A stretch of 44,001 bases of DNA from Micrococcales bacterium (GCA_009777345.1 WRMB01000032.1:1-44001), one strand, 5' to 3'; shown: positions 34,488-43,222, counted from the first letter of the stretch. The notes: generated by a model not told the origin, from the letters alone. Numbers and translations are program-made.

Positions 34488-34516
34488 AACCTACCGAACG
34501 TATGTTCGAGAGTCAA
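34488..34516 (-). promoter_or_regulatory. SOS promoter with LexA box
   Basis: On the minus strand TTGACT (34516-34511) and TAGGTT (34493-34488) are separated by 17 bp, and the spacer contains CGAACATACGTTCG (34508-34495), a perfect actinobacterial LexA operator. Downstream are a GGAGG and a 10-codon ORF (MKTRTKGRSR), then the DUF1016 fragment. It is the best promoter-operator in the window, yet it faces a broken gene. Confidence 0.72.
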
Positions 34517-34587
34517 AGCAGGTTGTCCACCACCAGGTGGGGACTGGGCCTCAGGTCCGGTACGGCATTGGCCATCGCACAGATCCC

Positions 34588-35655
34588 TTACAGCCTCGAC
34601 GGTGATGATGCAGCCCGCCAGCGGTCCAGGACGGCCGCGGCGGCGCCGGAGTCGACGGACTGGGCGGCCAGGGCCAGGCCGGCGGTCAGGCGGTCGGTCA
34701 GGGTTCCGGTGGCCGTGCCGGGCAGGGTGGCGTCGGCGACGAGACCGGCGGCGGCGTTGAGCAGGACGGTCTCGCGGACCGGGCCGCCGCGTCCGGCCAG
34801 GACCTCGACGACGACCCTGGCGTTGGCGGTCGCGTCGCCGCCCCGCAGGTCGGCCACCGTGACGGGGGCCAGGCCCAGGTCACCGGTGGCGTCCAGCAGG
34901 TGCTCGCCGACCTGGCCGTCACGGACCTCCCAGACGCGGGACGGGCCGGTGGGCGCCAGCTCGTCCAGCCCGTCCGTCTCGCCGCGGAACACCAGCGCCG
35001 AGGTGCCCCGGTCGGCCAGGACCCCGGCCACCAGAGGGGCCATGCGGCGGTCGGCCACGCCGATGGCCACGGACTCCGGCTGGGCCGGGTTGGTCAGCGG
35101 GCCGAGGAAGTTGAACGTCGTACCGATACCGAGCTCTTTGCGGGCCTGACCGGCGTGGCGCATCGACGGGTGGAACACCTGGGCGAAGCAGAAGGTGATA
35201 CCCACCTCTCCTGCCAGCTCGGCGACCCGTTCTGGCGGCTGGGCCAGGTCCAGGCCGAGCGCTTCGAGCACGTCCGCCGACCCGGAGGCCGACGACATCG
35301 CGCGGTTGCCGTGCTTGACGACCGTCACCCCGGCGCCCGCGACGACCAGCGCGGCCATGGTCGAGACGTTCACCGTGCGGGCCAGGTCACCGCCGGTACC
35401 GACGATGTCCACCGAGCGCACCGGCACGCTGAAGCGCCGGGCGTGCGCCAGCATCTGGTCGGCCAGACCGGCCAGCTCGGCCACCGTCTCGCCCTTGGCC
35501 CGCAGCGCCACCAGGAACGCCGCGACCTTCGGCGTGGACGCCGCGCCGCTCATGATCTGGTCCATCGCCCAGCCGGTCTGCTCGGCGGTGAGGTCCTGCT
35601 GGGCGACCAGCGCGGTGAACAGCTGCGGCCAGGTAGGCCCGCCCGTCTCGCTCAC
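34588..35655 (-). CDS. trpD: Anthranilate phosphoribosyltransferase
   Basis: Adds ribose-phosphate to anthranilate, second step of Trp synthesis, 355 residues. [18 protein letters not shown] (PRPP/anthranilate loop), [23 protein letters not shown] and [13 protein letters not shown] are canonical. It is separate from the other trp genes of this window. The GTG start overlaps the stop of the receiver-like gene by GTGA. Confidence 0.96.
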   Translation of the reverse strand: MSETGGPTWPQLFTALVAQQDLTAEQTGWAMDQIMSGAASTPKVAAFLVALRAKGETVAELAGLADQMLAHARRFSVPVRSVDIVGTGGDLARTVNVSTMAALVVAGAGVTVVKHGNRAMSSASGSADVLEALGLDLAQPPERVAELAGEVGITFCFAQVFHPSMRHAGQARKELGIGTTFNFLGPLTNPAQPESVAIGVADRRMAPLVAGVLADRGTSALVFRGETDGLDELAPTGPSRVWEVRDGQVGEHLLDATGDLGLAPVTVADLRGGDATANARVVVEVLAGRGGPVRETVLLNAAAGLVADATLPGTATGTLTDRLTAGLALAAQSVDSGAAAAVLDRWRAASSPSRL

Positions 35656-36062
35656 GTAGCCGGGGTCGGAGCGTCGAGCATCCGGACCACCATGTCGTGC
35701 ACCACCATCGGGTCGAGCGGCCGGGTGACGACGTTCTCCGCGTTCGACCAGGACGCCAACCAGGCGTCGGCGGGCCGGGCGATGATCACCAGCACCGGCG
35801 GGCAGTGGTCGATCTCGTCCTTGAGCTGGCGGGCCAGGCCCATCCCGCCGACCTTGTCCGCCTCGGCGTCGAGGACGAACAGGTCCACGTCGTCGCCGCG
35901 GGCCTCGGCAACCACCGCGTCGGCGGTGGCGACCTCGACCCAGCGGATGTCGGGGGTGTCGGCGTCCAGGCGGGGGCCGACGGCCAGCCGGACCTCCTCG
36001 CGGATATCGACGTCGTCGGAGTACAGCACGATCCGGGGGCCTGCCCCAGCAGTGTCGGTCAT
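35652..36062 (-). CDS. Receiver-like protein coupled to trpD
   Basis: 136-residue protein with the length and fold pattern of a CheY-type receiver but no output domain. [17 protein letters not shown] supplies acidic residues, and [11 protein letters not shown] an Asp at the phosphorylation position. However, the conserved Thr/Ser is Ala ([12 protein letters not shown]) and the Lys is Arg (NVVTRPLDP), so it may be a pseudo-receiver. ATG 36062 has AAGGA 6 nt upstream. It overlaps trpD by GTGA, and no kinase is nearby. Confidence 0.8.
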   Translation of the reverse strand: MTDTAGAGPRIVLYSDDVDIREEVRLAVGPRLDADTPDIRWVEVATADAVVAEARGDDVDLFVLDAEADKVGGMGLARQLKDEIDHCPPVLVIIARPADAWLASWSNAENVVTRPLDPMVVHDMVVRMLDAPTPAT

Positions 36063-36305
36063 CGGTGATCCTTCGTCGGCGAGAGCTGCTTCGAAGAGCT
36101 GCGTTGAGGAGCATGGTGGCACACCGCCGGGCGGGACGGCACCGTCCGTCGGGCGCGCCGGTCCAAGCCTAGGCCCAAAGTCCTGAGCATGGGGCGTGAT
36201 CGGCCATACTGACACTTCGTCCGCATCTCGTCCGGACGGGGCGTCGACGCGCTCGAACGGCCGGTCTGCGCGAGAGTGGTGAAGAACGACCAACGAGAGG
36301 GAACC

Positions 36306-36935
36306 ATGGCTGACTACACCCTGCCCGACCTGCCCTACGACTACGCGGCCCTGGAACCGCACATCTCGGGCCGGATCATGGAGCTGCACCACGACAAGCA
36401 CCACGCCGCCTACGTGGCCGGTGCCAACACCGCCCTGGAGAAGCTGGCCGCGGCCCGGGCCGCCGACGACTTCGCCGCGGTGAACCTGCACGAGAAGAAC
36501 CTGGCGTTCAACCTCGGCGGGCACACCAACCACTCGGTGTTCTGGCAGAACCTGTCCCCCGACGGCGGCGGTCGGCCCACCGGTGAGCTGGCCGCGGCGA
36601 TCGACGAGCACTTCGGCTCCTTCGAGGCTTTCACCAAGCACTTCGCGGCCAACGCCCTGGGCATCCAGGGGTCCGGCTGGTCGGTGCTGGCCTGGGACTC
36701 GGTCGGCGCCCGGCTCGCTGTCTTCCAGCTGTACGACCAGCAGTCGAACTTCCCGCTGGGCGTCGTGCCGATCGTCATGCTCGACATGTGGGAGCACGCC
36801 TTCTACCTGGACTACGTCAACGTCAAGGCGGACTACGTCAAGGCCTGGTGGAACATCGTCAGCTGGGCGGACGCCGCCGACCGGTTCGCCAAGGCCCGCA
36901 CCGCCACGGCCGGGCTCATCGTCCCGGTGACCTGA
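36306..36935 (+). CDS. sodA: Superoxide dismutase (Mn/Fe)
   Basis: Dismutes superoxide with Mn or Fe, 209 residues. The N-terminal hairpin domain ([32 protein letters not shown] with the first ligand His, [10 protein letters not shown] with the second) and the C-terminal domain ([21 protein letters not shown] with Asp and His ligands) are complete. GAGAGGGAACC precedes the ATG. It is divergent from the trpD-associated gene. The motifs favour Mn but do not exclude Fe or cambialistic use. Confidence 0.96.
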   Translation: MADYTLPDLPYDYAALEPHISGRIMELHHDKHHAAYVAGANTALEKLAAARAADDFAAVNLHEKNLAFNLGGHTNHSVFWQNLSPDGGGRPTGELAAAIDEHFGSFEAFTKHFAANALGIQGSGWSVLAWDSVGARLAVFQLYDQQSNFPLGVVPIVMLDMWEHAFYLDYVNVKADYVKAWWNIVSWADAADRFAKARTATAGLIVPVT

Positions 36936-36949
36936 CTGCACCCTGGCGC

Positions 36950-36992
36950 AGCGGTGCGGGCAGGTGCCTTCCTCGGCCCTGCCCGCACTGCT
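36950..36992. terminator. Bidirectional hairpin between sodA and the anti-sigma-like gene
   Basis: AGCGGTGCGGGCAGG (36950-36964) pairs with CCTGCCCGCACTGCT (36978-36992), one mismatch, with a 13-nt loop. It is located between two convergent genes. Confidence 0.7.
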
Positions 36993-37019
36993 CATCGCCT
37001 CGTAGACGGGAACGACCTG

Positions 37020-37892
37020 TCAGCCCGTGCCGTCGTCTTCCGGCCGGGTCGGCGCGAAACCAGGGTTGGGCTGGACGCTGGCGAGGATGGCGACCAGCGT
37101 CTGGGTGTACTCACCACCCGACTCGCCACCGATGTTCCCGACGTTCGTCGAGAACAAGAAAGCCGTCTGGGGGCCGTCCGGCAGCGGGTTCTGGGCGCCG
37201 AAGGCCAGTCCGTTCGCCGCCGATCCAGCCACCGTCAGGGAATAGTTCACCCCCCACTCGTCCTCGGAGCTGACGACGACAACCTGCCCTGGGCCATCCT
37301 GGTCCTGTCCATCCAGGGCCCATCCGCTCAGACCAGGCACCGACCCCAGCACCTCGACCTCTGAGGGGAACGTCACCACACTACCAGCCGTGATACTGCC
37401 CGCGAACCCGTTGCGGACCAGCTCGACCGGTGCCGCGTCGCTGGACTGCGGCGGTACGACGAACAGCACACAGTTGATGGTGTCGCAGCCGTCGAGCAGC
37501 TGAGGTTCGCCCTCAAGATCGCCGACCGTCCAGTCCGGTGGGTACTGGAACGTCACCGGGTACTGCGGGGACGAGTAGGTCGGCCAGCCGCTGGTGTCCA
37601 CCGTGACCTCGACCGGGGGGATCTGGTGCGTCGGTGCCGGAACAGGATCGCTCGGGTCGGCAGCCACCTGGGGCGACTGGTCGGCCCAGGTGGTGAGCCC
37701 CCAGACCCCACCGCCGAGGACCACCACCATGACCCCCGCCAGCGCCCCGCCGAGCGCGGCGCGCCGCCGTCGGGCCCGGCGGCGTCCCGCCGCCGCCAGC
37801 GCACCGGCGTCGAACGATCCGCGGACGCTGGAGGCCCGGTCCCGTAGCGCGGCCATCACGTCGTCGAGTCCGTGCTCGCTGAGCTCAGACAT
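37020..37892 (-). CDS. Membrane-anchored protein, probable ECF sigma partner
   Basis: 290 residues. A cytoplasmic N-terminus of about 45 residues (ELSEHGLDDVMAALRDRASS, then RRRARRRR) leads to one transmembrane helix (AALGGALAGVMVVVLGGGVWGL, about 45-66) and an extracytoplasmic domain of about 220 residues starting TSGWPTYSSPQYPVTFQYPPDW, with a CDTINC pair. The gene starts 3 bp after the ECF sigma gene, the place of anti-sigma factors in SigE-type loci. No ZAS zinc motif is seen, so the anti-sigma role is inferred from context. Confidence 0.8.
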   Translation of the reverse strand: MSELSEHGLDDVMAALRDRASSVRGSFDAGALAAAGRRRARRRRAALGGALAGVMVVVLGGGVWGLTTWADQSPQVAADPSDPVPAPTHQIPPVEVTVDTSGWPTYSSPQYPVTFQYPPDWTVGDLEGEPQLLDGCDTINCVLFVVPPQSSDAAPVELVRNGFAGSITAGSVVTFPSEVEVLGSVPGLSGWALDGQDQDGPGQVVVVSSEDEWGVNYSLTVAGSAANGLAFGAQNPLPDGPQTAFLFSTNVGNIGGESGGEYTQTLVAILASVQPNPGFAPTRPEDDGTG

Positions 37893-37894
37893 GG

Positions 37895-38398
37895 TCAGCT
37901 CCTTTCTTCCAGGCGCGCCCGCAGAGCGGTCAGACCGCGCGAGGTCAGCTTGCGGGCGTTGGTCTCGCTGACGCCCAGGACTGCCGCGACATCGGCGTAG
38001 TCGTGGTCGTCGAGCACCCGCAGGACCACGGCCACCCGCTGCCGTGGGGGTAGCGTGGCGAGCAGGCTCAGCGCCCAGTCCCGGTCGTCGACCTCACCGG
38101 TCGGCGTGACCGATCCGGGGTCGACGTCGGCGGTGACCACCAGGCGTCGTAGCTTGCGCCACACGGAGGTGTTCCGGTTGACGATGGCCCGGCACACGTA
38201 CGCCATCGGGTCCCGGACGGTGATCTGGTCCCATTTCGGGTAGACCGCGACCAGGGCGTCCTGCACCAGGTCCTGGGCGTCGTGCACGTTGCCGCACACC
38301 AGGTACGCGAACCGCACCAGAGCGTCGCTCCGCGCGGCGACGAACGCCTCGAAGCTGGTACCGACCGATACGAGGAGGCCGCCATCGTCGTACGGCAC
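37895..38398 (-). CDS. ECF RNA polymerase sigma factor (SigE family)
   Basis: 167-residue sigma-70 family factor. Region 2: FEAFVAARSDALVRFAYLVCGNVHDAQDLVQDALVAVYPKW. Region 4: LATLPPRQRVAVVLRVLDDHDYADVAAVLGVSETNARKLTSRGLTALRARL. This matches the SigE-type (SigE-SCO) group paired with one-pass membrane proteins. The GTG at 38398 has AAGGAG 6 nt upstream. The regulon is unknown. Confidence 0.92.
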   Translation of the reverse strand: MPYDDGGLLVSVGTSFEAFVAARSDALVRFAYLVCGNVHDAQDLVQDALVAVYPKWDQITVRDPMAYVCRAIVNRNTSVWRKLRRLVVTADVDPGSVTPTGEVDDRDWALSLLATLPPRQRVAVVLRVLDDHDYADVAAVLGVSETNARKLTSRGLTALRARLEERS

Positions 38399-38631
38399 CT
38401 GGGGCTCCTTCGTCGGCAGCGGCCCGACTGCCGCTGGCAGAGAGTCGATCATCACACTTGCACGACGCGCGGCCCCCCCACAGTGTGACGTGGTCGCAGG
38501 CACCGGATCCCGCCCCGGGCCGTGGCGGTCCCGTTGACGTCCTGGACGAGGCCGCCGCGACCCTCTGACCAGGCATGTACCGTGGGCGGTGGCTCACAAC
38601 CTCGGGCAAGCTGTATGAGATCATTCGTCGC

Positions 38632-39690
38632 ATGGACACCGATTCCGGACAACCGCCCGTGGACGATGACACCACACCCGGCTGGGATGCCATCACCGCG
38701 CACTTCGAGGCCGTCTATCCCGACCAGAAGAGCCCGGTGCACTACGGCACCATCATCAAGTACTCCCTAGGCGGCCCGGACCCGATCGACGGGGTGTCGG
38801 TGTACCGCGCGGCCGAACCGGTCCCACACTGGCACTACGTGACCTACGGCTACTCCGACCTCTACGGTCAGAACAAGGCCACCGGTGACGAGGACTCCGA
38901 CTACGGGATCGAGATGACCTTCCGGCTCGCCGATCCGGCGGCGCTGGACCCGGCGAGGAATCCGCCTGTCTGGGTCGTCAACCTGTTGCAGAACCTCGCC
39001 CGCTACGTCTTCGAGACCGGCAACGTCATCTATGCGGGTCACCACATGAACGCGAACGGTCCTATCGCCCTCGAAGAAGACACGCTGCTCACAGCACTGG
39101 CGTTCACCGACGACCCGATCGGAACTCCCATCCGCACCCCGACCGGGCTGGTCCGACTGGTACAGGCGGTAGGTATCACCAGCGAAGAGCTAGACCACGC
39201 CATTGCGTGGAACTGCGAAAGAGTGCTCGACACCATCGGGCAACGATGGCCGCGCGGCCTGACCGTCCTGGACCGTCCCGGGCTCGACGAGTTCTCTGAC
39301 CTGCTGGTTCAGGTCGAAGAAGGCGTGGAACGGGACGGGTCGAGCGTCGGCTATCTCGGGGTGCAGACTCTCCTGGTCAGCGGAACCCCGGACGACCTGA
39401 CGGTCAGGTGCGTCGCCCTGCCCACCATCTCCAAGACGGTAAAGTCGCGCCTTCCGTACAGGAAATCGCTGCTCGTCGTCGGCGACGAAGAAGTCCTCGA
39501 ACTCGTCCCCGAGGACGGTCCACCGGTACGACAGCTCGCCCACGACGACGAACCAGCACGTATCAGCCTGACGGACGCCGGAGTCGCCGCGCTGCAGACG
39601 ATACCCGCCGAACCAGGTGAATACCGGCTCCCCGACATCCCCGGGGTGCGCTGGGAGCTGGTTGCTACTCAGGACGAACTGACCTCGTAG
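38632..39690 (+). CDS. Suppressor-of-fused (SUFU) domain protein
   Basis: 352-residue soluble protein. The SUFU domain (about residues 10-190) is recognised by GWDAITAHFEAVYPDQKSP, HYGTIIKYSLGGPDPIDGVSVYRA, HWHYVTYGYSDLY, and GIEMTFRLA, VWVVNLLQNLARYVFETGN. In bacteria this domain often serves as immunity protein to polymorphic toxins, but no toxin is next door. The C-terminal 160 residues are less known (GVQTLLVSGTPDDLTV). ATG 38575 is an alternative start; neither has a good ribosome binding site. Confidence 0.85.
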   Translation: MDTDSGQPPVDDDTTPGWDAITAHFEAVYPDQKSPVHYGTIIKYSLGGPDPIDGVSVYRAAEPVPHWHYVTYGYSDLYGQNKATGDEDSDYGIEMTFRLADPAALDPARNPPVWVVNLLQNLARYVFETGNVIYAGHHMNANGPIALEEDTLLTALAFTDDPIGTPIRTPTGLVRLVQAVGITSEELDHAIAWNCERVLDTIGQRWPRGLTVLDRPGLDEFSDLLVQVEEGVERDGSSVGYLGVQTLLVSGTPDDLTVRCVALPTISKTVKSRLPYRKSLLVVGDEEVLELVPEDGPPVRQLAHDDEPARISLTDAGVAALQTIPAEPGEYRLPDIPGVRWELVATQDELTS

Positions 39691-39799
39691 CGGACATGGT
39701 GGGGCCTCGGTCGCCGGTACAGCCAGTGTCCGCCTGCTGTCCGCCGTGCCCGTCCGGAGACTACGCACTGCGAGACGGACCCCCCCTCCCACCTGTGAG

Positions 39800-39895
39800 C
39801 CGATAAGAGTGCCCCACTTCGAGGACTCCACGCCGATCAGGCGGTTCAAACCACCTGATCGGCGTGCAACCCTCGAACCTGCACTGTCTTATCGG
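39800..39895. repeat. 96-bp foldback element, copy 2
   Basis: Same ends (CCGATAAGAGTGC .. CTTATCGG), same 96-bp length and same conserved blocks (TCCACGCCG, CGGCGTG, AACCC) as copy 1 at 28790. The central arms are different in sequence but still pair. It lies between the convergent SUFU and HD-Pnk genes, where it could also act as a terminator. Confidence 0.85.
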
Positions 39896-39935
39896 CTGCT
39901 ACTGGAGAATGGGGGCTCCGCTACAGGCGAGGTCC

Positions 39936-41093
39936 CTACGCTGGGAGCTGATCACCGCTGATCTTGTAGTCGACCTGGTGGGCCTCGGCCGGGACGGGGA
40001 CCTCCCAGCGGCGGAGCATCTGGTCGAGGGCAGCGTTCGACAGGGTGCTGTCGCGGTCGGTGTTGCGCCGCTTGACGACCGGTTCGGGGCTCTCCAGGTA
40101 GACGATCTCGACCTGGGCGTCGTAGGCGTACAGCAGGTCCAGGGTGCGCTGACGGATCCGAGACGACAGGTGCGTGGCGTTCCACACGAAGTCCTCCCGT
40201 CGGCCCAGCAGGGCCTTGGCCCGGTCGGTGACCAGGTGGGCGGCCGCGCCGGTATTGCCCGCGTGCTTCAGCCCCAGCTCGGCACAGGCGTCGTCGAACG
40301 AAACCACCGGCAGGTCAGGGGCGTGGGCGGCGATCCAGGTGTTCTTGCCCGACGCCGGCATCCCCGACAGCATGACCACCCGTGAGCCAGGCGGGGCGTA
40401 GAACGGGTAGTCCACGCTGATCGCACCACGACGACGGCAGTACTCCAGCCGGGTGTGGGCGTCGGCGTAGGGGTACTCGGCGTCGTAGCAGCCTTCGTCC
40501 TGGGCGACCTCCCGGAACAGCTCGACGGCGGCGATGCTCTCGCCCATGTCGGCGCAGATCCGACCCTTGCCGTCGGCCTCGGCCAGCGCCGCGATATCGC
40601 GGATGCGCAGCTCCCACGACAACGTCCGCACGACGTACTCCGGGCTGTCACCCTGCCGGTTCCCGGCCACCGCGTAGAACGGTTCCATATGATGCCGGAC
40701 CAGCCGGCAGATGTGTTCCCTCAGGTCGAACGGCACCTGGGACTGCCACAGCATCCGGCGGGCGTCGATGGCGCCGATGCGACCGTGCCCGACGCTGGAT
40801 ATCCGCCCGTCCTCGACGACGGTGCACGCCGCCTTCCCCAGGTCGTGGAACAGCGTCGCGTAGAACAGCACGAACCGGTCGTCCGGGCGACCCTGAGCGT
40901 AGTCCGGCAGGTCGACCATGACCTCGCAGGCCATCCGGGTGTGGGTGAGGACATCCCCCTCGCCGTGGAACTCCGGCTGCTGGGGCGTGTCGGCCAGCGG
41001 CGCCAGCACATCGACCTCGTCGACGATCGCCGCCCAGTCGAGCGGACCACCAGGGGCGGGCACCAGCTCGCACAAGGTCGCGTAGTCGGTCAC
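39936..41093 (-). CDS. HD-Pnk: HD-domain phosphatase / P-loop polynucleotide kinase
   Basis: 385-residue two-domain RNA end-healing enzyme. The N-terminal HD domain has LTHTRM (His51), LFHDLGK (His83-Asp84), SVGHGRIGA and VRHHMEP, the metal site of HD phosphohydrolases. The C-terminal kinase has a P-loop at about 244-250 (SGMPASGKNTW), VVSFDDACAE and VWNATHLSSRIRQRTLDLL, with the lid VKRRNTDR. This arrangement is known from bacterial HD-Pnk proteins that remove 2',3'-phosphates and add 5'-phosphate. The GTG start overlaps the RNA ligase stop by GTGA, so the two form an operon. Confidence 0.9.
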   Translation of the reverse strand: MTDYATLCELVPAPGGPLDWAAIVDEVDVLAPLADTPQQPEFHGEGDVLTHTRMACEVMVDLPDYAQGRPDDRFVLFYATLFHDLGKAACTVVEDGRISSVGHGRIGAIDARRMLWQSQVPFDLREHICRLVRHHMEPFYAVAGNRQGDSPEYVVRTLSWELRIRDIAALAEADGKGRICADMGESIAAVELFREVAQDEGCYDAEYPYADAHTRLEYCRRRGAISVDYPFYAPPGSRVVMLSGMPASGKNTWIAAHAPDLPVVSFDDACAELGLKHAGNTGAAAHLVTDRAKALLGRREDFVWNATHLSSRIRQRTLDLLYAYDAQVEIVYLESPEPVVKRRNTDRDSTLSNAALDQMLRRWEVPVPAEAHQVDYKISGDQLPA

Positions 41094-41911
41094 GAGCCCA
41101 CCTCTTCCCAGGCCGTCGGGACCGGCGCGTAGACGTCGGCGCCGGGCGCCAGCTGGTTGGGCAGTATCGGCCGGTCCAGCCAGTGGGTATCGCTGCTGGC
41201 GATGGTCTGCAAGAAGTCGGCCCGCACCCACTTCAGACGCCCGACGGTCTGGTGGCCTTCCTCGATCTTGATGTACAGCCCTTCGGACAGGTCGCTGTCC
41301 TGGGTCTCGGCCTCGGCGCGTCCAGGGTCGATCCCGTGCTGGGCGGCCGTCCGGCGCAGGTTCTGGCGCCACTGCCCGGACTTGGCCAGCGAAGGTCGGA
41401 CCAGAGCCAGCAGGTCGTCCAGCCGTCGCGGTGCCAGCCCGTCGTACAGCACCGGCACCGACACCACCGGCGACCCGCGCAGCACCTCGCGCCGGGCGGC
41501 AGTCGACAAGAACACGCCCTGCTCGGTGTCGAACAGGTCGAACTCCAAGAAGTAGTGCGGCAACCAGTCGTAGAACACCGTGTGCTTGGCGTACATCCAC
41601 TCGCCGTACATGACGTACCGCTGGTCCAGCACGTCGAACAGGGCGGTCTCGTGCGTCGCACCCCACGACTTCAGCAGGTTGAAGTGCTTCTCCCTGGCCC
41701 CGCCGGTGAGGTAGTGCCCCCGGCTCTGCACCAACAGCTCGGCGTCGTCACCGAAGCTCAGCCCCGAGTTGGCCCCGTCCAGCTTCTCCTCCACGACGAT
41801 GCGCCGCCCGACCAGCGCGTCGTACGGCACCTGCGACAGGTCCTCGTCCCCCGGTTGCAGCCGCGACCCTTCCAGGTGCGGCGTGCGCGGGTACTTCAGC
41901 AGGGATCTCAT
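41090..41911 (-). CDS. RNA ligase
   Basis: ATP-dependent RNA-joining enzyme of 273 residues. Nucleotidyltransferase motifs are in order: motif I EEKLDGANSG (Lys43 forms the AMP adduct), motif III/IIIa YVMYGEWMYAKHTVFYDWLP and YFLEFDLFD, motif IV SEGLYIKIEE, motif V RLKWVRADF. It seals ends prepared by the co-transcribed HD-Pnk. ATG 41911. The region upstream to 42064 is shared with the divergent antitoxin promoter. Confidence 0.92.
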   Translation of the reverse strand: MRSLLKYPRTPHLEGSRLQPGDEDLSQVPYDALVGRRIVVEEKLDGANSGLSFGDDAELLVQSRGHYLTGGAREKHFNLLKSWGATHETALFDVLDQRYVMYGEWMYAKHTVFYDWLPHYFLEFDLFDTEQGVFLSTAARREVLRGSPVVSVPVLYDGLAPRRLDDLLALVRPSLAKSGQWRQNLRRTAAQHGIDPGRAEAETQDSDLSEGLYIKIEEGHQTVGRLKWVRADFLQTIASSDTHWLDRPILPNQLAPGADVYAPVPTAWEEVGS

Positions 41912-42001
41912 GGCCGTCCGTCCAGGTCGTCGGCCAGCCTGGCACACCGCCCTGCCTCTGGACAGCTGGATTTGGCACTCGTCGCGCAGGACGGCGGGCG
42001 G

Positions 42002-42030
42002 GTGACTCAGACGCTGAACGAACCTACAAT
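42002..42030 (+). promoter_or_regulatory. Promoter of the Phd/YefM-type antitoxin
   Basis: GTGACT and TACAAT are separated by 17 bp, 35 bp upstream of the antitoxin ATG at 42065. Confidence 0.55.
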
Positions 42031-42064
42031 GGCAGCAACGACAACCCACCGGCAGGAGGGGAGC

Positions 42065-42277
42065 ATGGTGCAGGTCAGCCTGAAGGAACTGGGACGAGAC
42101 GCCCGGCACCTGATCGAGCAAGCCCGCAGCGAGGACGTCCTTGTGACCGACGGGGTCGGACCAGTCGCCCGGATCGTCAGTCTCGGCCCCAGCAGGACCG
42201 AGGACGCAAAGTCCCTGTTCGGGATCCTGTCACCCGACACCGACCAGGACCTGGCCAGGCTGGAGCGGCTGGCCTGA
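42065..42277 (+). CDS. Type II antitoxin, Phd/YefM-like
   Basis: 70-residue protein MVQVSLKELGRDARHLIEQA, then VLVTDGVGPVARIVSL, with the N-terminal DNA-binding fold of Phd/YefM antitoxins and a C-terminal toxin-binding tail (DAKSLFGILSPDTDQDLARL). GGAGGGGAGC precedes the ATG. Its stop overlaps the start of a PIN toxin gene (TGATG). It is intact, but its toxin is truncated. Confidence 0.85.
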   Translation: MVQVSLKELGRDARHLIEQARSEDVLVTDGVGPVARIVSLGPSRTEDAKSLFGILSPDTDQDLARLERLA

Positions 42278-42486
42278 TGCGGGTCGTGCTCGACACTAAC
42301 GTGCTGCTTGACGCCCTGGCGGCCCGCGAGCCGTTCCGGGCCGACGCCGAGACAGTTCAGCAGGTGCATCAGACGCAGAACAGCAAGGCGAGCAGCAGGG
42401 CAGCTCTACCCCGGTCAGCTCGACAAGACCGGCCAGCCACTGCGGGTCCCAGCGAACCAGAGCCTGGGTGGGGCGGCGAACCCTAG
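42277..42486 (+). pseudogene. VapC-type PIN toxin, truncated
   Basis: Only the first 28 or so residues are PIN: MRVVLDTNVLLDALAAREPF then RADAE, with the first catalytic Asp in VLDTNVLLD. After about 42360 the frame runs through unrelated DNA to a stop at 42486. The remaining three acidic active-site residues are gone, so no RNase activity is possible. Confidence 0.85.
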
Positions 42487-42490
42487 GCGC

Positions 42491-42570
42491 CCGTTGCGCG
42501 ATCTTGTTGCCCACGCCCCGGGACCCCGAGTGCAGGGACAGCCACACCTGGTCGGTCTCGTCGGCGCAAA
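42491..42570 (-). pseudogene. rtcB fragment (RNA-splicing ligase)
   Basis: CADETDQVWLSLHSGSRGVG followed by NKIAQR is the conserved HSGSRGxGN core of RtcB. No other part of the gene is present. It abuts the truncated PIN toxin on the opposite strand and lies close to an intact RNA-repair operon. Confidence 0.75.
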
Positions 42571-42608
42571 GTCCGAACCCATGCCGCGAGACCAGACAAG
42601 TTCATGCG

Positions 42609-42971
42609 TCAGGCGAAGGAGCCGCCGCAGGCGCACGAGCTCTGGGCGTTGGGGTTGTCGATGGTGAAGCCCTGCTTCTCGATGGTGTCGGCGAAGTCGA
42701 TGGTGGCGCCGTCCAGGTAGGGCACGGACATCCGGTCCACCACGACCTCGACGCCGTCGTAGTCGCGCACGGCGTCACCGTCGAGCTGGCGCTCGTCGAA
42801 GTACAGCTGGTAGATCAGGCCGGAGCAGCCGCCGGGCTGCACGGCGATGCGCAGCCGCAGGTCGTCGCGACCCTCGGCCTCCAGCAGGGCACGGACCTTG
42901 GTCTGGGCCACGTCGGTCAGCACCACACCGTGGGTCGCGGTCTGCGGGGTCTCCTGCGTGGTCTCGCTCAT
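42609..42971 (-). CDS. erpA: ErpA/IscA-type iron-sulfur cluster carrier
   Basis: A-type Fe-S carrier, 120 residues, delivering clusters to apoproteins. The three ligand Cys are in QPGGCSGL and SSCACGG (the CxC end motif). VVVDRMSVPYLDGATIDFAD is typical. ATG 42971 has GGAG 6 nt upstream. A Thr-rich N-terminus of about 14 residues is extra. Confidence 0.93.
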   Translation of the reverse strand: MSETTQETPQTATHGVVLTDVAQTKVRALLEAEGRDDLRLRIAVQPGGCSGLIYQLYFDERQLDGDAVRDYDGVEVVVDRMSVPYLDGATIDFADTIEKQGFTIDNPNAQSSCACGGSFA

Positions 42972-43222
42972 TCGGTACTCCTCAGTCACTGGGATGCTCG
43001 CCCTGCTCGACATCGCTCAACACCGAACCGGTCGTCCGTGTTCCACGGCGCAGTGTTCTACGGCACGGACCCCAGGGTACAAGGCCCCAGGGCGTGGCGT
43101 CCGGCGGTACCGGCCAGAGCCAGGCGGTCGCCTCCAGGCTGCGCTGGGTCGGCGCGGCGGGACGGGCGACCGGGTGACGGTTCGCCTCGCCGCCGCGGCG
43201 CACTGCATCGATACTTGGCCCC

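Noticed and set aside
38484..38500. CRP-like site TGTGACGTGGTCGCA before the ECF sigma gene
   Set aside because: Only one half-site matches the consensus.
43014..43222. Small ORFs between erpA and the DJ-1 gene
   Set aside because: No ribosome binding site or conserved sequence; probably just promoter space.
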